A DNA stretch of 64,000 nucleotides from Takakia lepidozioides (GCA_030704615.1 CM060732.1:68367053-68431052); one strand, 5' to 3'. Numbered from the stretch's first letter, positions 11,012-23,190 are shown. Made by a program: numbers and translations. The notes: generated from the letters alone by a model not told the origin.

Positions 11012-11736
11012 TGTCGCGCACCTCACTTCGGTAAGCTCCCCTTCAAGTCATAGTTACTTGCTTTGATGCGCGCACCTGACTCCCAACCTGGCCGCCGGGC
11101 CAACTTGGAGCTTCGGTTGCTCACCGGGACATAACGGTCCCCCTTCGCTCTCCCACTAAACCCTCCACCTATTTGGGCCTAGTGGAATTCCCTTTGGTAG
11201 ATGGTCCGGAACAGCTCCCCACTCTTTGGTCGCTTACCGGCTTGCTCGCTTACTCATTAGTTTTTGGTCACCAACGGACTTGCACCGTTCTCGGGGTCAC
11301 TACTCCCCTTATATATACTTCTGTAGCTGTCTGCGGGGGTTTCACAACCAGCCATGCCATTTTATGGCGAACCACCACGAAAACCCTCGACTCCCGGTGA
11401 TGAGTCGCAGTGAGTCTTGGCCCACTCACCACGGCCCCTATGGACCGTGATGAGTCCCAAGACTCCCCACGACACCCACCACGAGGTCTCCGCCCCTATG
11501 GTGAGTCCTATGCCACCCCCACTAAGTCCCGCTATGCTACCACCACCCCTTGTGGAGCCACCCCCACCGCAACCCGGTGTGCGGGGCTCCACCTAGTGAG
11601 CGCCTCCGCCTCCTTGAGTGCCTTGGGCACTCAAGGGTGCTTCAGCTCCCCATACCTATCTTTGCCGCTGCCCCCACCACAGGGGCAGCCCATCATGTGT
11701 CTCGACCCCCTGCCCTCAAGGCAAAGGGCCGCGACA
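11012..11736 (-). mobile_element. 3' LTR of chromovirus C/D, inverted
   Basis: On the minus strand it runs TGTCGCGGCCC to GTGCGCGACA and matches the LTR at 1787-2505 along its length. The purine-rich stretch ggtaggggtgtg just upstream on the minus strand (11737-11748) is a plausible polypurine tract. It borders the chromovirus 3' region on one side and element E RNase H on the other. Confidence 0.93.
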
Positions 11737-12641
11737 CACACCCCTACCAACAGGGAGTCGATGTCCTCATCGACTTGTCCATTTTGTAGAAACGAACATC
11801 CAAGTTGTGGCGTCCCACATCAAGGAGTTTGTTTCCGCACCATGGCGTCCCATGGCAAAGAACCAAACCCCACACTTGACTCTACTCTCCACTAGCTAGT
11901 TCGGCCGACTTCTTCCAAGTCCCGCCCAAGGGTGGAGCCTCTCCAGCTCCTCCCAGTGCACTCTTCTTGGCCTACTTCAAGGCCAAGGAATGATCCTCCC
12001 CGAGGATCGAATCGCCTTACTGCAACAACATTGCTTGCGACCGCTCATGATGCCACTTTTGGCATCACCTTGAGCAAGGGTTCACCTGGAACCCTCTTTG
12101 ACTAGGAAGATAACCTTGAACCAACCGTGCGCCCCAATCACTACAATTGGGTCCGCCTTGGAATGCTGGCCTGAGGTACGGGAACACGCCGAAACCGCAC
12201 TACGACTTCGTCCCGAGGCTACACAATTATAGTACGTGAACGGAAGCACGTGGCTTCCGTGTTAGCCCGCACTACAAGGCAACCCCCTCGGTAGCGTAGT
12301 TATAGTACGCACACGCGCCAGGTGCGCACTAGCACGTGAACTCCCAAAGAAGGCGCAAGTTTCCTTGCCCCTCGGATGGGGGTCACCCGATTTCGGCACT
12401 ACGCAAACACATGATTAAACCAATTTACCTCTCCCACTTTTATAAGCTAGCATGCATTCTACACACTAGCCAACCATACCACGCATCACCATTCCAAACA
12501 AAATAGGACGCACAACATTTGGAAGCCATTTCATTTATAGCACGTTTTGTACAATATAAGCTTTTGCAATCGGATTCCTAAGCTAGCTAAGCCGGGCTAA
12601 GCATGCATTTCCTCCCCCACGCTCCAAGGTTGATGTCCCCA
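11737..12641 (-). other. Chromovirus 3' untranslated interval
   Basis: About 900 bases lie between the integrase stop codon and the 3' LTR. No coding frame is convincing. This is the normal place for the non-coding 3' region that ends in the polypurine tract. Confidence 0.7.
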
Positions 12642-13930
12642 TCAACGCTTCTTCCGCTTTTGAGGTCGCCCTTCGAAAGCTGCAACCGCCTCGGATGCGT
12701 TTCCCATTTCTGAGGCACGCACCCAAGATGCCTCCACATGATGATAGCCCTTCCATTTGACGAGATATTCCGTTTCTCGGTTCTTGAACCTCCTCGACTT
12801 AAGTATTGCCTCCACCTCGTACTCAGGTTCATTTTCATGATCCAACAGCATAGGTGGCGGACGCAACACTTGATGCCGATTCGGACGCGCTTTATCTTTG
12901 AAGTAAGGCTTCAAAAGGGAGACATGGAATATTGGGTGCACCTTGCTGTTTGCCGGCAACTCCAATTCATACACATCCTCATTCATAACCTTCCGAATGC
13001 GAAAGGGTCCCGCATACGGAGGTACGAACTTCGGACTCACTTCCGGAGGTAGTCGGAAATTCTTGATGTTCAACCAGACCTCCGTGCCTACCTCAAACTT
13101 CACTTCCATCCGCTTCCGATTCGCCTGCCTTTCATACCGTTTCCTAGCTTTGGCAATGTTGTACTTTGCGAGCTTCAACAAACGCTCGCGTTCTTCCAGT
13201 ACCGCCGTTACTGCCGGTTCCTCAACGTCCTGGGCGGCCCAACTTGTTGGCACCAGAGGTGCTTTTCCATAGACCAATACGAAAGGGGAAACTCCCGTTG
13301 CGGAGTGTTCTGTGTTATTATAACAGAACTCTGCCGCGTCTAAGTGTTCCACCCAGTCTGTTTGGTCTGCCGACACGTAATTCCGCAAGATCTGCTTCAC
13401 TACGGAATTCACTCTTTCTGTTTGGCCGTCGGTCGTAGGTCGGAAGGCGGTGCTCATCTTCAGCCTCATCCCCATCTTCTTCCAAAGTGTCCTCCAAAAT
13501 TTACTCGTAAACTTTGGATCGCGGTCCGAGACAATATCCTTCGGGACTCCATGATGCTTTAAGACGTGGGCAAAGTAAAGTCGCCCTGTCTCCTGCGCCG
13601 TTGCCGTCTCTTTGGTGGGGATGAAATGGCCCATTTTACTGAACCTATCCACCACCACCATGATTGCATCGAATCCTTTTGACAGCGGCATAGCAGTCAT
13701 GAAATCCATCGAGACGCTTTCCCAAGTCCCCTCTGGAATCGGCAAGGGTTGTAACAGCCCCGCTTGCTTTTTGTACTCGCTCCGGTTTTGTTGGCATGTG
13801 GTGCATGTCTTGACATACTCCTCTGCCTCCTCCCTCAGTTTGGGCCAGAAATACTCTTTCTTCAAGAGTGCCGCAGTGCGCTTGGCTCCGCCGTGGCCTG
13901 CAAGCGGGCTATCATGGCATTATCTCAAGA
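12642..13930 (-). pseudogene. Chromovirus integrase with chromodomain
   Basis: In order: an HHCC zinc region (HDSPLAGHGG, just before an in-frame stop-split start; TCTTCQQN), a DDE core (VSMDFMTAMPLSKGFD, DIVSDRDPKFTSKFW, RPTTDGQTERVNSVV), a GPY/F-like segment (AGPFRIRKV) and a C-terminal chromodomain (EYEVEAILKSRRFKNRETEY, LVKWKGYHHVEASW). The chromodomain defines a chromovirus and is thought to steer insertion toward marked chromatin. The core is open for over 400 codons, so the copy is fairly young. One stop near 13919 separates it from the RNase H frame. Confidence 0.95.
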
Positions 13931-14522
13931 GGCTATCTCTGATCCCTCCTTTCGGCACGTAGAGACGCTTTTGCTTATACCGGAGCAGTCCATTTTGCAA
14001 GTGGAACTGCGATTTAACCGCCATCCTCAAGTCCTGCATCACGGACTTCGCCAGCTCATCCTTCCGGCAAGCCTTCCGGATCTTCCTTTGGAGCGCTGTC
14101 TCGCCCTTGTACACCAACAAGAGTTGCTGCTTTCTACTTAGAGCATCGGCCACCACGTTGTCTCGTCCCGGTTTGTACTGGATATCCACGTCGAACACCG
14201 CCAAAGTATCTTGCCACCTAAGTTGTTTTGGGAACAACTTGGGCTGCGTGGCAAAATACTTCACCATGACATTGTCTGTGAACACCTTCACCGGGTTGGA
14301 ACCAACATAGTGGCACCAAAGCTCAAGACAGTGCACCACCGCCTTCATCTCTTTCTCGTGCGTCGGCCACCGTCGCTCCACTTCATTCAGTTTCTTACTT
14401 TCGTAAGCCACTGGACGTCCATCTTGCATCAGTATACCCCCAATCGCGAAGTCCGATGCATCTGTATGTATCTCGAACGGACGATCGAACTCCCGGATTT
14501 TCAAGACTGGAGCTTCTGCCAT
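13920..14522 (-). pseudogene. Chromovirus RNase H and connection
   Basis: The domain starts PFEIHTDASDFAIGGILMQD. The other motifs are LNEVERRWPTHEKEMKAVVH and VFTDNVMVKYFATQ, followed by YKPGRDNVVADALSRK. It degrades the RNA strand of the RNA-DNA hybrid during cDNA synthesis. One stop (near 14524) divides it from RT and another from integrase. The segment QFHLQNGLLRYKQKRLYVPK recurs, badly decayed, at 31.0-31.2 kb. Confidence 0.93.
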
Positions 14523-14525
14523 CAG

Positions 14526-15420
14526 CTACTTCAATTCAGCAAAAGCTTGGCCACAAAAGGTGTTCCATGCCCAGACTTTAGATTTACACAGAAGGTCTGA
14601 CAACGGTCCCGCAATCTTGGCGAAATTTTTCACATACTTCCGGTAATAGGAGGCGAGTCCTAGGAAGGATCGCACTCCCGGGACCGAAGTCGGAGGCTCC
14701 CAGTCCAAGATGGCCCTCACCTTCCTGTCATCCATTCTGATCCCATCATGTGTAATCACATGCCCCAGGAACTCCACTTTTGTGACCCCGAATTCGCACT
14801 TTGAAGCTTTGGCATACAGCTTCCCTTCCCGCAATTTCTGGAACACCCTTTTGAGATGCTCCAGGTGCTCCTCCTTTGTTTTCGAATACACCAAGATGTC
14901 GTCGATGTACACGATCACAAAGTCATCCAACCACTCCTGGAGAAGGCTGTTCATCAGCGTGCTAAATGTCGCTGGTGCATTGGTGAGCCCTAAAGGCATC
15001 ACCAAGAACTCATATGAACCATACCTTGTCCTGCACGCGGTCTTCTCCTCATCTCCTTCCGCCACTCGAATTTGATGATAGCCGGAGCGCAGATCGATCG
15101 GCTGAAATACTTCGCTCCTGCCAACCGATCGAAAAGGTCGTCGATCCTTGGCAAAGGGTACCGGTTTTTGATAGTCACCTTATTCAGAGCCCTGTAATCG
15201 ACACACATCCGCAGCGTCCCATCCTTCTTGTCTGCAAATAGCACCGGGGCTCCGTAGGGTGACTTACTCGGCCGGATGTACCCCTTTGACATTAGATCCT
15301 TGAACTGGGTCTTCAGCTCAACCAACTCTCTATGGCTCAACCGGTAGGGCGCCTTGGCAGGCGGTTCCGATCCCGGTATCACCTCAATCTTGTGGTCAAC
15401 TCCTCTTGGTCTGTAGTGGA
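14526..15420 (-). pseudogene. Chromovirus reverse transcriptase
   Basis: The frame runs from [21 protein letters not shown] through [20 protein letters not shown] and [20 protein letters not shown] to the catalytic box VIVYIDDILVYS and SFLGLASYYRKYVKNFAKIA. One frame shift is visible near 15105, just after FSR. Homology stops at about 15420, immediately upstream of RGVDHK. The missing upstream partner (LPSGLPP, protease, Gag) is at 3.3-3.9 kb on the opposite strand. Confidence 0.95.
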
Positions 15421-16213
15421 AACCACAAAGAGGATAGTAAATGTGTTGGAAAGGATAACGAGAGTCCAGTAATTGGAGGAGGGGCTTGAGGGTCCCGCCA
15501 AGAGAATGTCCATCCAAGGGGGTGGGATGCTTTGGAATCGTAACTGTGGTTCGCTCTGATTTTTCCGACTATGGAAGTGGCTGTGTCTTTGGAGAGCAGG
15601 CTACCCTGTTTCCAAATGTCTCCTACTTTACTGATCCCCTTGGAGTCCCAGCCTGCCCATTTTTTGGCCTGCTGCCTTTGGATTGGGGTGGTGACGTTAG
15701 AGTTCAGAAATAGTGATTGTCTGAGGGTTTGGAAGTAAGATGTGGGCTCCACTTTTGCTAGAAATGGTCTCAGTTGTGAACAAGCTTGCCAGATGGCTGT
15801 CCATAAAGGGGATCCAATGTTTAAACCCGTTGACTATCCATCTGTAGGATGGTTGCCATGAGACAGATTTGAGGGGGGATGCCATGACTATGCTGTCTGC
15901 AACTAAGAATTTCCACCATCCCCCCTCAGGGCCTAAGAATCTCGGGATCCATTTGCCCAAAAGGGTAGTGATCTATTTGTCCAAATCAATGATACCAAGA
16001 CCCCCTTTCTTTTTGGGGAGACATATCTGTTTCCACGAGACCTGCGGGCGTTTTTTTTCATTATGGTTGGGTGCCCCCCATATGTAGTTCTTCAATAGTT
16101 TTTTTGCTTCTTTGATGTTGGATGAGGCAGGTCGCCAAGATGTAGCAAAGAACCACAGACCTGATGACAGGATCTGGTTGGTTGACAAGGCCTTGCCTGT
16201 AATGGATATGTCA
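15421..16213 (-). pseudogene. LINE reverse transcriptase C-terminal part
   Basis: Minus-strand frames read SSGLWFFATSWRPASSNIKE, KKRPQVSWKQICLPKKKGGL and GIIDLDK, then LLGKWIPRFL and [20 protein letters not shown]. This is the region between RT and zf-RVT of plant LINEs. Frames change near 15960 and 15720. At 15421 it meets the chromovirus RT. The downstream part of a LINE of this type (zf-RVT and tail) is at 3886-5243 in plus orientation, which fits one LINE cut by the inversion. Confidence 0.85.
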
Positions 16214-17194
16214 AGTTATTTTACCACTAGTGTGAAACTAGCTAGGAAATAGCTAGCTGTTACATATTGACATTTGGGATTGGCCCAAGTGTCAATCCAG
16301 GGTCAAGGCAGATTTAGGCCCTGGAGTGGTTATCTTCACGGCAAGCGCGGGAGGCTCATCTTTCTCGAGTTGAGCCTCACCGCGCCTAGCTATGGCGTCG
16401 TAGTGTGGATTCCCCATGGCGTGGGGTGCACTTGGCTTGACTTGTATTTGAGTGATGAGGTTATATATGCATGAGTTTATGCTTCAGCTTTGTGAGCTCG
16501 TGCTTGTATTCTTCTTCTTTATCACTCGAGAAAGATGAGCTCGTATCTGTAAGTGCCAGATACGAGTTAGTTGTAGCACTTGTGGTTTTTGCTTGAGAAT
16601 GAGAGAAACCAGGTTGTTATGCAAGGAGCACCGTTGAGCTCTTGGTTGTTAGAAGCGGAGGCGATGTGGGTTACGAGGTGGTAGACCTTGGCATTCGATC
16701 TTCAGCTTCAGAGATGAAAGCACCATGCTGCAGGTAATTCCATAGCACCTTGATGGTTTCAGATTGTGTACATGCATGAGCAAGCACAATTGGGAAGAGG
16801 ACCAGTCAAGAGTAGGTTATAGTGGCTTTGGTGGCAAAACTGAGAACTGGACTTGGGAATGCGAGCTTTCATTGTGTGAAGGATTGCAAGACCAAGCGAA
16901 AGGGCTGATTTGGCTTGGGGCAAATCAGTGCACTTTGTGGAGTATGTTGATATTGGGTTTCAATCTCGAGCTTCAGCATTGAGAGGGCTCTTGTCATGGC
17001 AAGAGCAGGGCTGGAACTGGAGCTAAGAGGTGCGACAAGGCCATGGAATGTGCATCTAGGGTTTCAGAGCTTGGAAGAAGAGCTCTTGCACCACAAGAGG
17101 AGTGTCTTGTGGCTGGAAATGTAAGCCTTAGGGTTTCAGGAGCTTGGCAAAGGCTGTGGAGTGCTTAGTCTTGTCTTAGAGAGCATCAAGGAAC

Positions 17195-17660
17195 CAAGGA
17201 GCTAAGATAGGGGGCTGATACCTCTTGTGTGAAGGGGCTGCATGTGTGGAGCATGTATTCAGCTCATTGAAGCTTCCATCTTCAAGCTTGGAGGGCAAGC
17301 AAGGAAGAGTGAAGGGCTGACTTCCCTTATGTGAGGGCAATGCATGTGTGGAGCATGCTTTCAGCCTGTTGAAGGCTTGTACTTTCAGGTTTGGGAGTGC
17401 AAGAAAGGAAGGAAGGGGCTGGTTTCCCTATAGGGCATGTGCGGAGCATGCTTTCAGCCCGCTGAAGCTTGTATTTTCAGGTTTGTGGGTGCAAGAAATG
17501 AAGCAAAGGAGCTGATTCTCTTATGGTGAGGTGGGGCATGTGTGGAGCATGCCTTTAGCCCATTGAGGCTCTTATTTTCAAGCTTTAGAGAGCTAGAACG
17601 GAAGGGCTAGGGTTGGTTTCCACTTGGGGTGAAATAAAAGCACTTGTAGGGCATATTTGA
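17195..17660 (+). repeat. ~115-bp imperfect tandem repeat, four copies
   Basis: Each unit contains gtgtggagcatgctttcag, cattgaagcttgtattttca and gcaagaaaggaag in the same order. Copies start near 17235, 17345, 17440 and 17530. They are diverged but collinear and lie inside the LTR-like block. Confidence 0.8.
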
Positions 17661-18074
17661 GTTGGGGTTTCAACTTCAAGCTTGAAGGGAGCACAAGCTA
17701 GCAGAAGTAGCAGGTGCAGGGGCTGGATTAGGTGCGAAGGGCATGCTATGGTCAAGAAAAGCACGTGAATGATTGCCTACAAGGGCTGGAAGTCAGCCAT
17801 GTTTGGTTAGTCGCCATAGGGATCAATGGCGCTGTTTTGTGAGTTAAAATGAAGCTTGTACACTTAGTTTTGGTTGCAAATATCTTCCTTTGGAATTAGA
17901 GCTACTATTGGTGGTGTGTGGGAGCCATAAAGAGCAAGAATACCTTGCTGATTTCCTCACAGCCGCCATAGCTCGGTGCAAAGAAGCCTAGAGTCCAAGA
18001 GACACAAACCCTAGCTTGGTGTGGCTAAACCCCTTGGAGAAATGGCTAAACTGCCATGAGTGGCCATGGATGGG

Positions 18075-18545
18075 GCTTTGACAGGCTGTGCCCTGGGCCC
18101 TGTGGGGCTGTGACGGGCTGTGATGGGTTGTGACGGGCTGTGGCGGGTTGTGCCCTGTGGCCTGTGGGCTGTGAGGGGCTGTGAGGGGCTATGATAGGCT
18201 GTGGCCTTCGGGGCTGTGACCCCTGTGACCTGTGTAAGGTTGTGACCTGTGGCTTTTGGGGTTGTGACAGGCTGTGACAGGCTGTGGCCTGTGGGGCTGT
18301 GACGGGCTGTGGCGGGCTGTGCCCTGTGGCCTGTGGGGCTGTGAGGGGCTGTGAGGGGCTGTGACAGGCTGTGGCCTGTGGGGCTGTGATCCTGTGACCT
18401 GTATAGGGCTGTGACAGGCTGTGACCTATGGCCTTTGGGGCTGTGACGGCTGTGACCAGTGATCTGTGTGGGCCTGTGCTGGTCTGTGGTGACCTGTGTT
18501 GACCTGTGGACGGCCTGTGCTGACTCGTGGAGGCACTGGTGGACT
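18075..18545 (+). repeat. GGGCTGTGAC decamer satellite
   Basis: Long run of gggctgtgac / ggctgtgatg / gcctgtggcc variants with irregular 9-11 bp spacing. It is the same repeat family as at 1-190, 6.8 kb and 46.9 kb, but here outside a recognisable Tat-like LTR. Confidence 0.88.
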
Positions 18546-18869
18546 ACCTAAGAACTGACATGTGGTCTTGAAGGCCGAATTTTGACGCTCGTGGAGGGCG
18601 GTTTGAGGAGTATCTTCACGATATTCCCATGGTCATGCAAGTGAGGGAAGAGAGGAGAGGAAGAGTGTTGGGATGAGGGCATGCTGGGGTTAGGCATTGC
18701 TTTAGTTTGTCTTCCTTGTAGTTTTCCACCCTCTCATTAGGCCAAGACCTTTCCGTAGGTGGAGGCAAGAGTCAGTCCGGGTTTGGGCTGGGGTGTCCTT
18801 GCAGGAGCAACACCGTGGAGTTGTTTTTGGTGTGGGGGAGTTGTCGTTCTGATTTCTTGTGTTTGGATC

Positions 18870-19176
18870 TGTTAAAATTGAACAAGAACATGAACAAGAA
18901 CTAATGTCTTAGACTAAAACTAAAACTAAAACTCTCCTCCCAACCATAGAAACCACCATCATACTCTTACCCTTAGACTAGTGATTTCACTCCCGAGCTT
19001 GTACAAGAAGGTCTCTAGAAAGTCCTACTTGGTCACTTCCACTTCCACTATGGTGACCATCCACCTTCTACCCATTCACCTTCCAAAGGTGAGTTAAACA
19101 AGATAGTCTCTTAGACTTCTAAACCTTTGGCCTTCAAGACTCTTAGTCTTCTAGATATGTTTAATTACTTCCAACA
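18870..19176 (-). mobile_element. Ty1/copia 3' LTR
   Basis: On the minus strand it begins TGTTGGAAGTAATTAAAC and ends CAATTTTAACA (307 bp, TG...CA ends). It follows directly after a copia RNase H reading on the minus strand, which identifies it as the 3' LTR. Its inner end adjoins gagtgagag, a plausible polypurine tract. Confidence 0.82.
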
Positions 19177-19560
19177 CTCTCACTCAATTAAACCATATCA
19201 TTGAGCTACTTCGTTTGTCTTTGGAGAAGAGACACCAAGTAAGGCTGAACACTTCATATGTTTTGTTTGTGGTAGACTCTTCGTCAAAACATCCGCAACC
19301 ATATCTCTTGTAGCACAATAGATCACCTTGATCTCTCCTTTGCAACAACTTCCTGTATGTAGTGATGTTGCACTTCAATGTGTTTCGTCCTTGAATGATA
19401 CCTCGGATTCTGACTTAGTGCAATCGCACTTTGATTGTCACAATAGAGAGTCGTAGATAGTGATTGGAGATGACCCAAATCTCCAAGCAACTTCCGTAAC
19501 CAAATAACCTCATTTGCTACTTGTCACAAGGTAGAAGATGACATGTTTCAACTTTGTTCT
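19177..19560 (-). pseudogene. Ty1/copia RNase H fragment
   Basis: The minus strand reads VANEVIWLRKLLGDL, then LYCDNQSAIALSQNPRYHSR and TKHIEVQHHYIQ, the signature of copia RNase H. A frame shift follows near 19335, after which remnants of the C-terminus (VADVLTKSL-like) reach the LTR. The upstream part of the element is missing, since homology ends near 19560. Confidence 0.88.
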
Positions 19561-19834
19561 AGGCTGGCTGCCTGCATAAAGTAATCGGATTATATTGGAA
19601 GTAGGTGGAAGAGGCGTCCCTAAATTCCTACAGACGTAGAAAACCCATAAACAAAACGTAGGACTAGGAAACGCTAATCGCCCTGTGAAGTAGAGATGAT
19701 AAGCTTTGCTTTGCCGGTAGGAAATTAGACTATTTAGATCCGTCCATAGCTGCCACGGACCCTTGCACTTACCGCAGCCGGGTAGGCGGTTCGTTCAGCC
19801 CAACCTACACCGCAACTTGCCACGAACCCCTAGG
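19561..19834. other. Unassigned sequence
   Basis: No repeat terminus or coding frame was recognised. The base composition differs from the flanking retroelements. Confidence 0.4.
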
Positions 19835-20251
19835 CTAGTAAGCCGTCACCCTGGCCGCGCGCGACCGGGGCTCGTCACTGGGTCCTGTGAATGTCCTTCT
19901 AGCAGCTCTGGGTTTGGTACTGGGCTTCGATTCTGCAGGTAGACTGGCGCGTTTGCTGTCACATTGGGAAGGGGGTTCGGATGTTGCCTCTGCTGACCTT
20001 CGTGACTTTCCCTGCGGTTGTCCGTCCAGGCTGCAAGTCGATCCCTGGGTTTGCCAAATGGATGTGCCTTCATGAACATTACGACCTATCGATTGGGCCT
20101 GGTGGGCTTGGAAGTAACCTGTACCCGAGGATGGAAGAGGGCGCTGCTGATGTCGTGGTTGTATCCGTGGCTGATCTCTCCCTTTGCCAGAGCTCTGACC
20201 GCGAGAGTGGAAAAATGAGTCGGGAGTCATTGTGCCGGCTGAGGAAAGCAA
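19835..20251 (-). CDS. Possible exon, Gln/Ser/Pro-rich, unidentified
   Basis: An open frame of 138 codons follows a good 3' splice-site-like sequence on the minus strand (gctttcctcag near 20240). The peptide is low in complexity (SSGKGRDQPRIQPRHQQRPL) with no recognised domain. There is no evident partner exon: the sequence to 20.7 kb holds only short frames. It may equally be chance or a degraded gene. Confidence 0.2.
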   Translation of the reverse strand: MLSSAGTMTPDSFFHSRGQSSGKGRDQPRIQPRHQQRPLPSSGTGYFQAHQAQSIGRNVHEGTSIWQTQGSTCSLDGQPQGKSRRSAEATSEPPSQCDSKRASLPAESKPSTKPRAARRTFTGPSDEPRSRAARVTAY

Positions 20252-20917
20252 GTGCTAAAGACACTCGGAGCTGGAATGGAGCAGCGAAGCGAAACGGGTC
20301 TGCAGTCTATCCGATCACTATGCTTTCAAGACTAAGCAAACCTTCACACTGAGAGTTCACCAGGGGTGCTGGACGTTGGTTGTGGCAAGGAGAAGGCAGT
20401 TGCGTGGGAGAGCTAAGCTTAGCTGTTGGGGAGGGGGGCATGAATCGTAATGAGATGACAGTGAACTTTGATCGAGATCATAAATGGTGACGGCCGTCAG
20501 CCAAAGGCCTGAGCTTCCCAAGATGAAAATAGATCTGATGCCTTCTTCGAAAACTTGAAAATCCATGTTTGGGCCTCGCCGTGGGTGGAGGAGAGAGACG
20601 AAGAGACCGTTGCTGTCGGCTCTCCTCTCACCGCAGATTGCGGAGCTCCATGGGCGCTCCATCCTCCACTTTCATTTATTGTGTGCACAAGAAGTTGAAC
20701 GGATGTCATTCAATAAAAGATAGAATATTCTCTTGACAACTGTCTCGATCGAATTGGAAGTCTAATCGAAAGTATCGGTGCTAAAGCAGCTGAAACCCAT
20801 TGCGTAGTTCTGCCTTAGGAAGGCAGGGGCAACAAACTTACATATGTAATCTCTCATTGAATGTAACCTAGATAGAGATATTTCACGTGCAGACCCACAT
20901 ATTCAACAGCAGGTGGA

Positions 20918-21010
20918 ATTTTTTTTTTAAATTAATTTGAGTAAAAGGGCCTCCGTCCCCTTTCTCTTAAAAATTAAAAAATTAAAACAAAACAAAATAA
21001 AATAAAAAAC
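20918..21010 (+). repeat. LINE-type A-rich 3' tail
   Basis: A T-rich block, then gggcctccgtcccctttct and an A-rich stretch of about 70 bases (aaaattaaaacaaaac). The arrangement (pyrimidine block, short hairpin, A-rich tail) matches the LINE ends at 5.2 and 24.45 kb. Little coding sequence precedes it, so it is a strongly 5'-truncated copy. Confidence 0.55.
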
Positions 21011-21299
21011 ATATTCAAACCTGCTGTAGCATGGCCTATATATGGACCACTAGGATTATACAATGGAAACATAACGCTCAAAAGATTATCCTGGCTATGG
21101 GAGGGATACCTTTCAAATCCTTTCTATAACGTATCCCCCCACACATTGACAATGCTTGCACTACATCATTTTAGGCTCCTTCATCGCCGTGCCCAAGACC
21201 TTCCCCCAAAATATCAAACAAGCGGCTAGTCGAGTAATGGATCCACCCTAAAACTCTTAAGTTGAAAATTTCCTAAGAAGGCTGACTGCCCTAATGGAA

Positions 21300-23190
21300 A
21301 ACGAAAGAGATCCCCTGCTCAACCATTGGCAGCTCCCAGCCAGAGCTCTCTGCAGAATTTGCAGCATGCTGGTTCCAAACATATCCCGAATCCCTCCTCA
21401 GACTGGCCCCCATCACATTATCAGGCACTACCTGCGCACCAAGATACGTTGCAGTTCAAACGACCCCTCTTGAACGGCAATGTCAACTTCAAGGATTCAG
21501 TGGACCCGATGTGAATGGAGGCAGGCTACCTACTCAACAGTTGAACAACAAAGGGAAAGCCAAGATCACTGACCGTTCTCCCCTGTCTCCTCCGAAGGTG
21601 CCCCTACTTACATCATCAAGCTGCAACAACCCAGACCCAAATGTGATCACTGGCATAGCAAACAATTCTACATTTGCAAACATGTGTCTTGCAGTCAACA
21701 CTTTCCCGGCTCTAAATTTGAAAGGTTGTTCGGCCCTGGAGATCTTTGAGACACCTAAAGCTACATGTATCACCCCCTCTCATTTTCAGGAGGGACCGTC
21801 TGCCCTCAATCCTCATCACGTCGGATGACAAGGAGCTGGTTGAATCCCTATGGGTGTCCACTTCGGATGTGAATCAATTTGTCAGAACTTGTCCTCCCAA
21901 CAGCAGCCGTGACATTATGTTCAAGCTAAAAATTCAGGAATTCTTCCAAGCTTTCCCGCCACACTATTTTTTGGCCTCCTTGGTCAAAATCTCTTGTGGG
22001 GCTTACTTGGAGGACCATCCAAGTATCAGCTGCAAGCCAAGTACACATGTTTTGGCTCTTATGGAGGAGGCGGAAATTTATGCAATTCCTCCACCTCTGG
22101 AAGCAATGTGGACATACAGCTCTTGGAAACTTTGCTGGACTCAGAGATTGAAGAGGACATTCGCAGAATGGAAGTGCAAAGAGCCCGCGACCTCCTTTAC
22201 GGTGTCCTGGCTTCAAGCCCCTCAGTCAACTCCTCCGAAGAAGGCAGAGACCCTGCACCAGCATCTCTCATGGGTACTAAACAGGACCTTTCCAAAAACG
22301 TCAGTGACCTGCATATATCCCCACCAGCAGTCATCCCAAGCTCTCCGACACCAGCACAAGATCCCTCTTCACCCCAAGCATTGCTTCCTCTCCCTCAAGT
22401 CTCTCCAATCCAGGTTCATTCTACCCCCTCCCCTTGCATTATTTTTCAAGTCCTTTCTAGGGAGCCGTTCAAATGTTGGTTGCTTTGCAGGAAACCCCGT
22501 AGGCAAATGAAGAAATCTATCAGGCAGCACCTGCCTTCCATTCTGCTCAACAATGCAACGCCATTAGGACCTCTCTCATTGATCATGATTTCTCTAGCTC
22601 TATATCCCCTGCTACCCTCCTTACTCTCCGTAGACTTCTAATTCCCTGCCAACGTCAGTATATCCTCTGGATCTCACCCATCTCCTCCAAACAATTTCAG
22701 TCCGTAGACACCCCTCTTCCCCAGCAAAACCTTAGAGGCATTTTTATCCAGATTACCAGAAAAAACCCAAAACCCCCGGTGGACCACACGTGGATTAAAT
22801 CTCTCTGCCCAAGTGACAAAAGAGTTAAATTCTTCTTCAATTTTTTGAGGTCATCAAATGAAGCTTTGGCTTCCAGCCTCCTTTCTTTCTCTAATTGACA
22901 TCCACTCCTGGAATGTCAAGGACTAGGCTCAGATACAGCCTCCCTTAAACGGGTCAAGGTGAAAACTTGGCTCAGCTCTTTCCTTCGAAGCAACTCGGTG
23001 GTGTTCCTGCAAGAACATAAATTAGACCAGAACAAGATTAACAACCTTTCTGATTTCTTCTGGCCAGCAGCTTCTGCTCTCTGGAAGCCAACCTCGGAAA
23101 CAACAAAGGAGGTACAGCCATTTTGATCTCCCCCTCTTTTCAGCCATTTGTTACCTCGGAATCCTTATGGGTACCAGGCAGATTTGAGCA
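21300..23190 (+). pseudogene. LINE ORF1 and start of endonuclease
   Basis: Overlapping broken frames give an ORF1-like protein (FRRDRLPSILITSDDKELVE; FVRTCPPNSSRDIMFKLKIQ; YFLASLVKISCGAYLEDHPS). A Pro/Ser-rich tail follows. From about 22895 comes the start of an APE-type endonuclease (CQGLGSDTASLKRVK; VVFLQEHKLDQNKINN, containing the catalytic Glu of QEH). Several stops and shifts show decay. Homology breaks off near 23190 and resumes at 23816. Confidence 0.75.

Larger units (their letters stand above)
16257..18869 (+). mobile_element. LTR-like block, possibly related to the element at 48-52 kb
   Basis: The block starts TGTTACATATTGACATTTGG and has a TATA-like stretch (gttatatatgcatg, near 16461) followed by promoter-like sequence. 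It contains two repeat arrays. Its last 200 bases (gtggaggcaagagtcagtcc, gtgtttggatc) closely resemble 48.2-48.37 kb, upstream of the methyltransferase-bearing Gag. No protein domain is visible. A long LTR is likely, but the 3' boundary is obscured by the copia insertion at 18870. Confidence 0.45.

Noticed and set aside
19561-19870. Possible organelle DNA insertion (NUMT/NUPT)
   Set aside because: The composition looked different, but I could not identify any organellar gene or tRNA, so the claim is not supportable.
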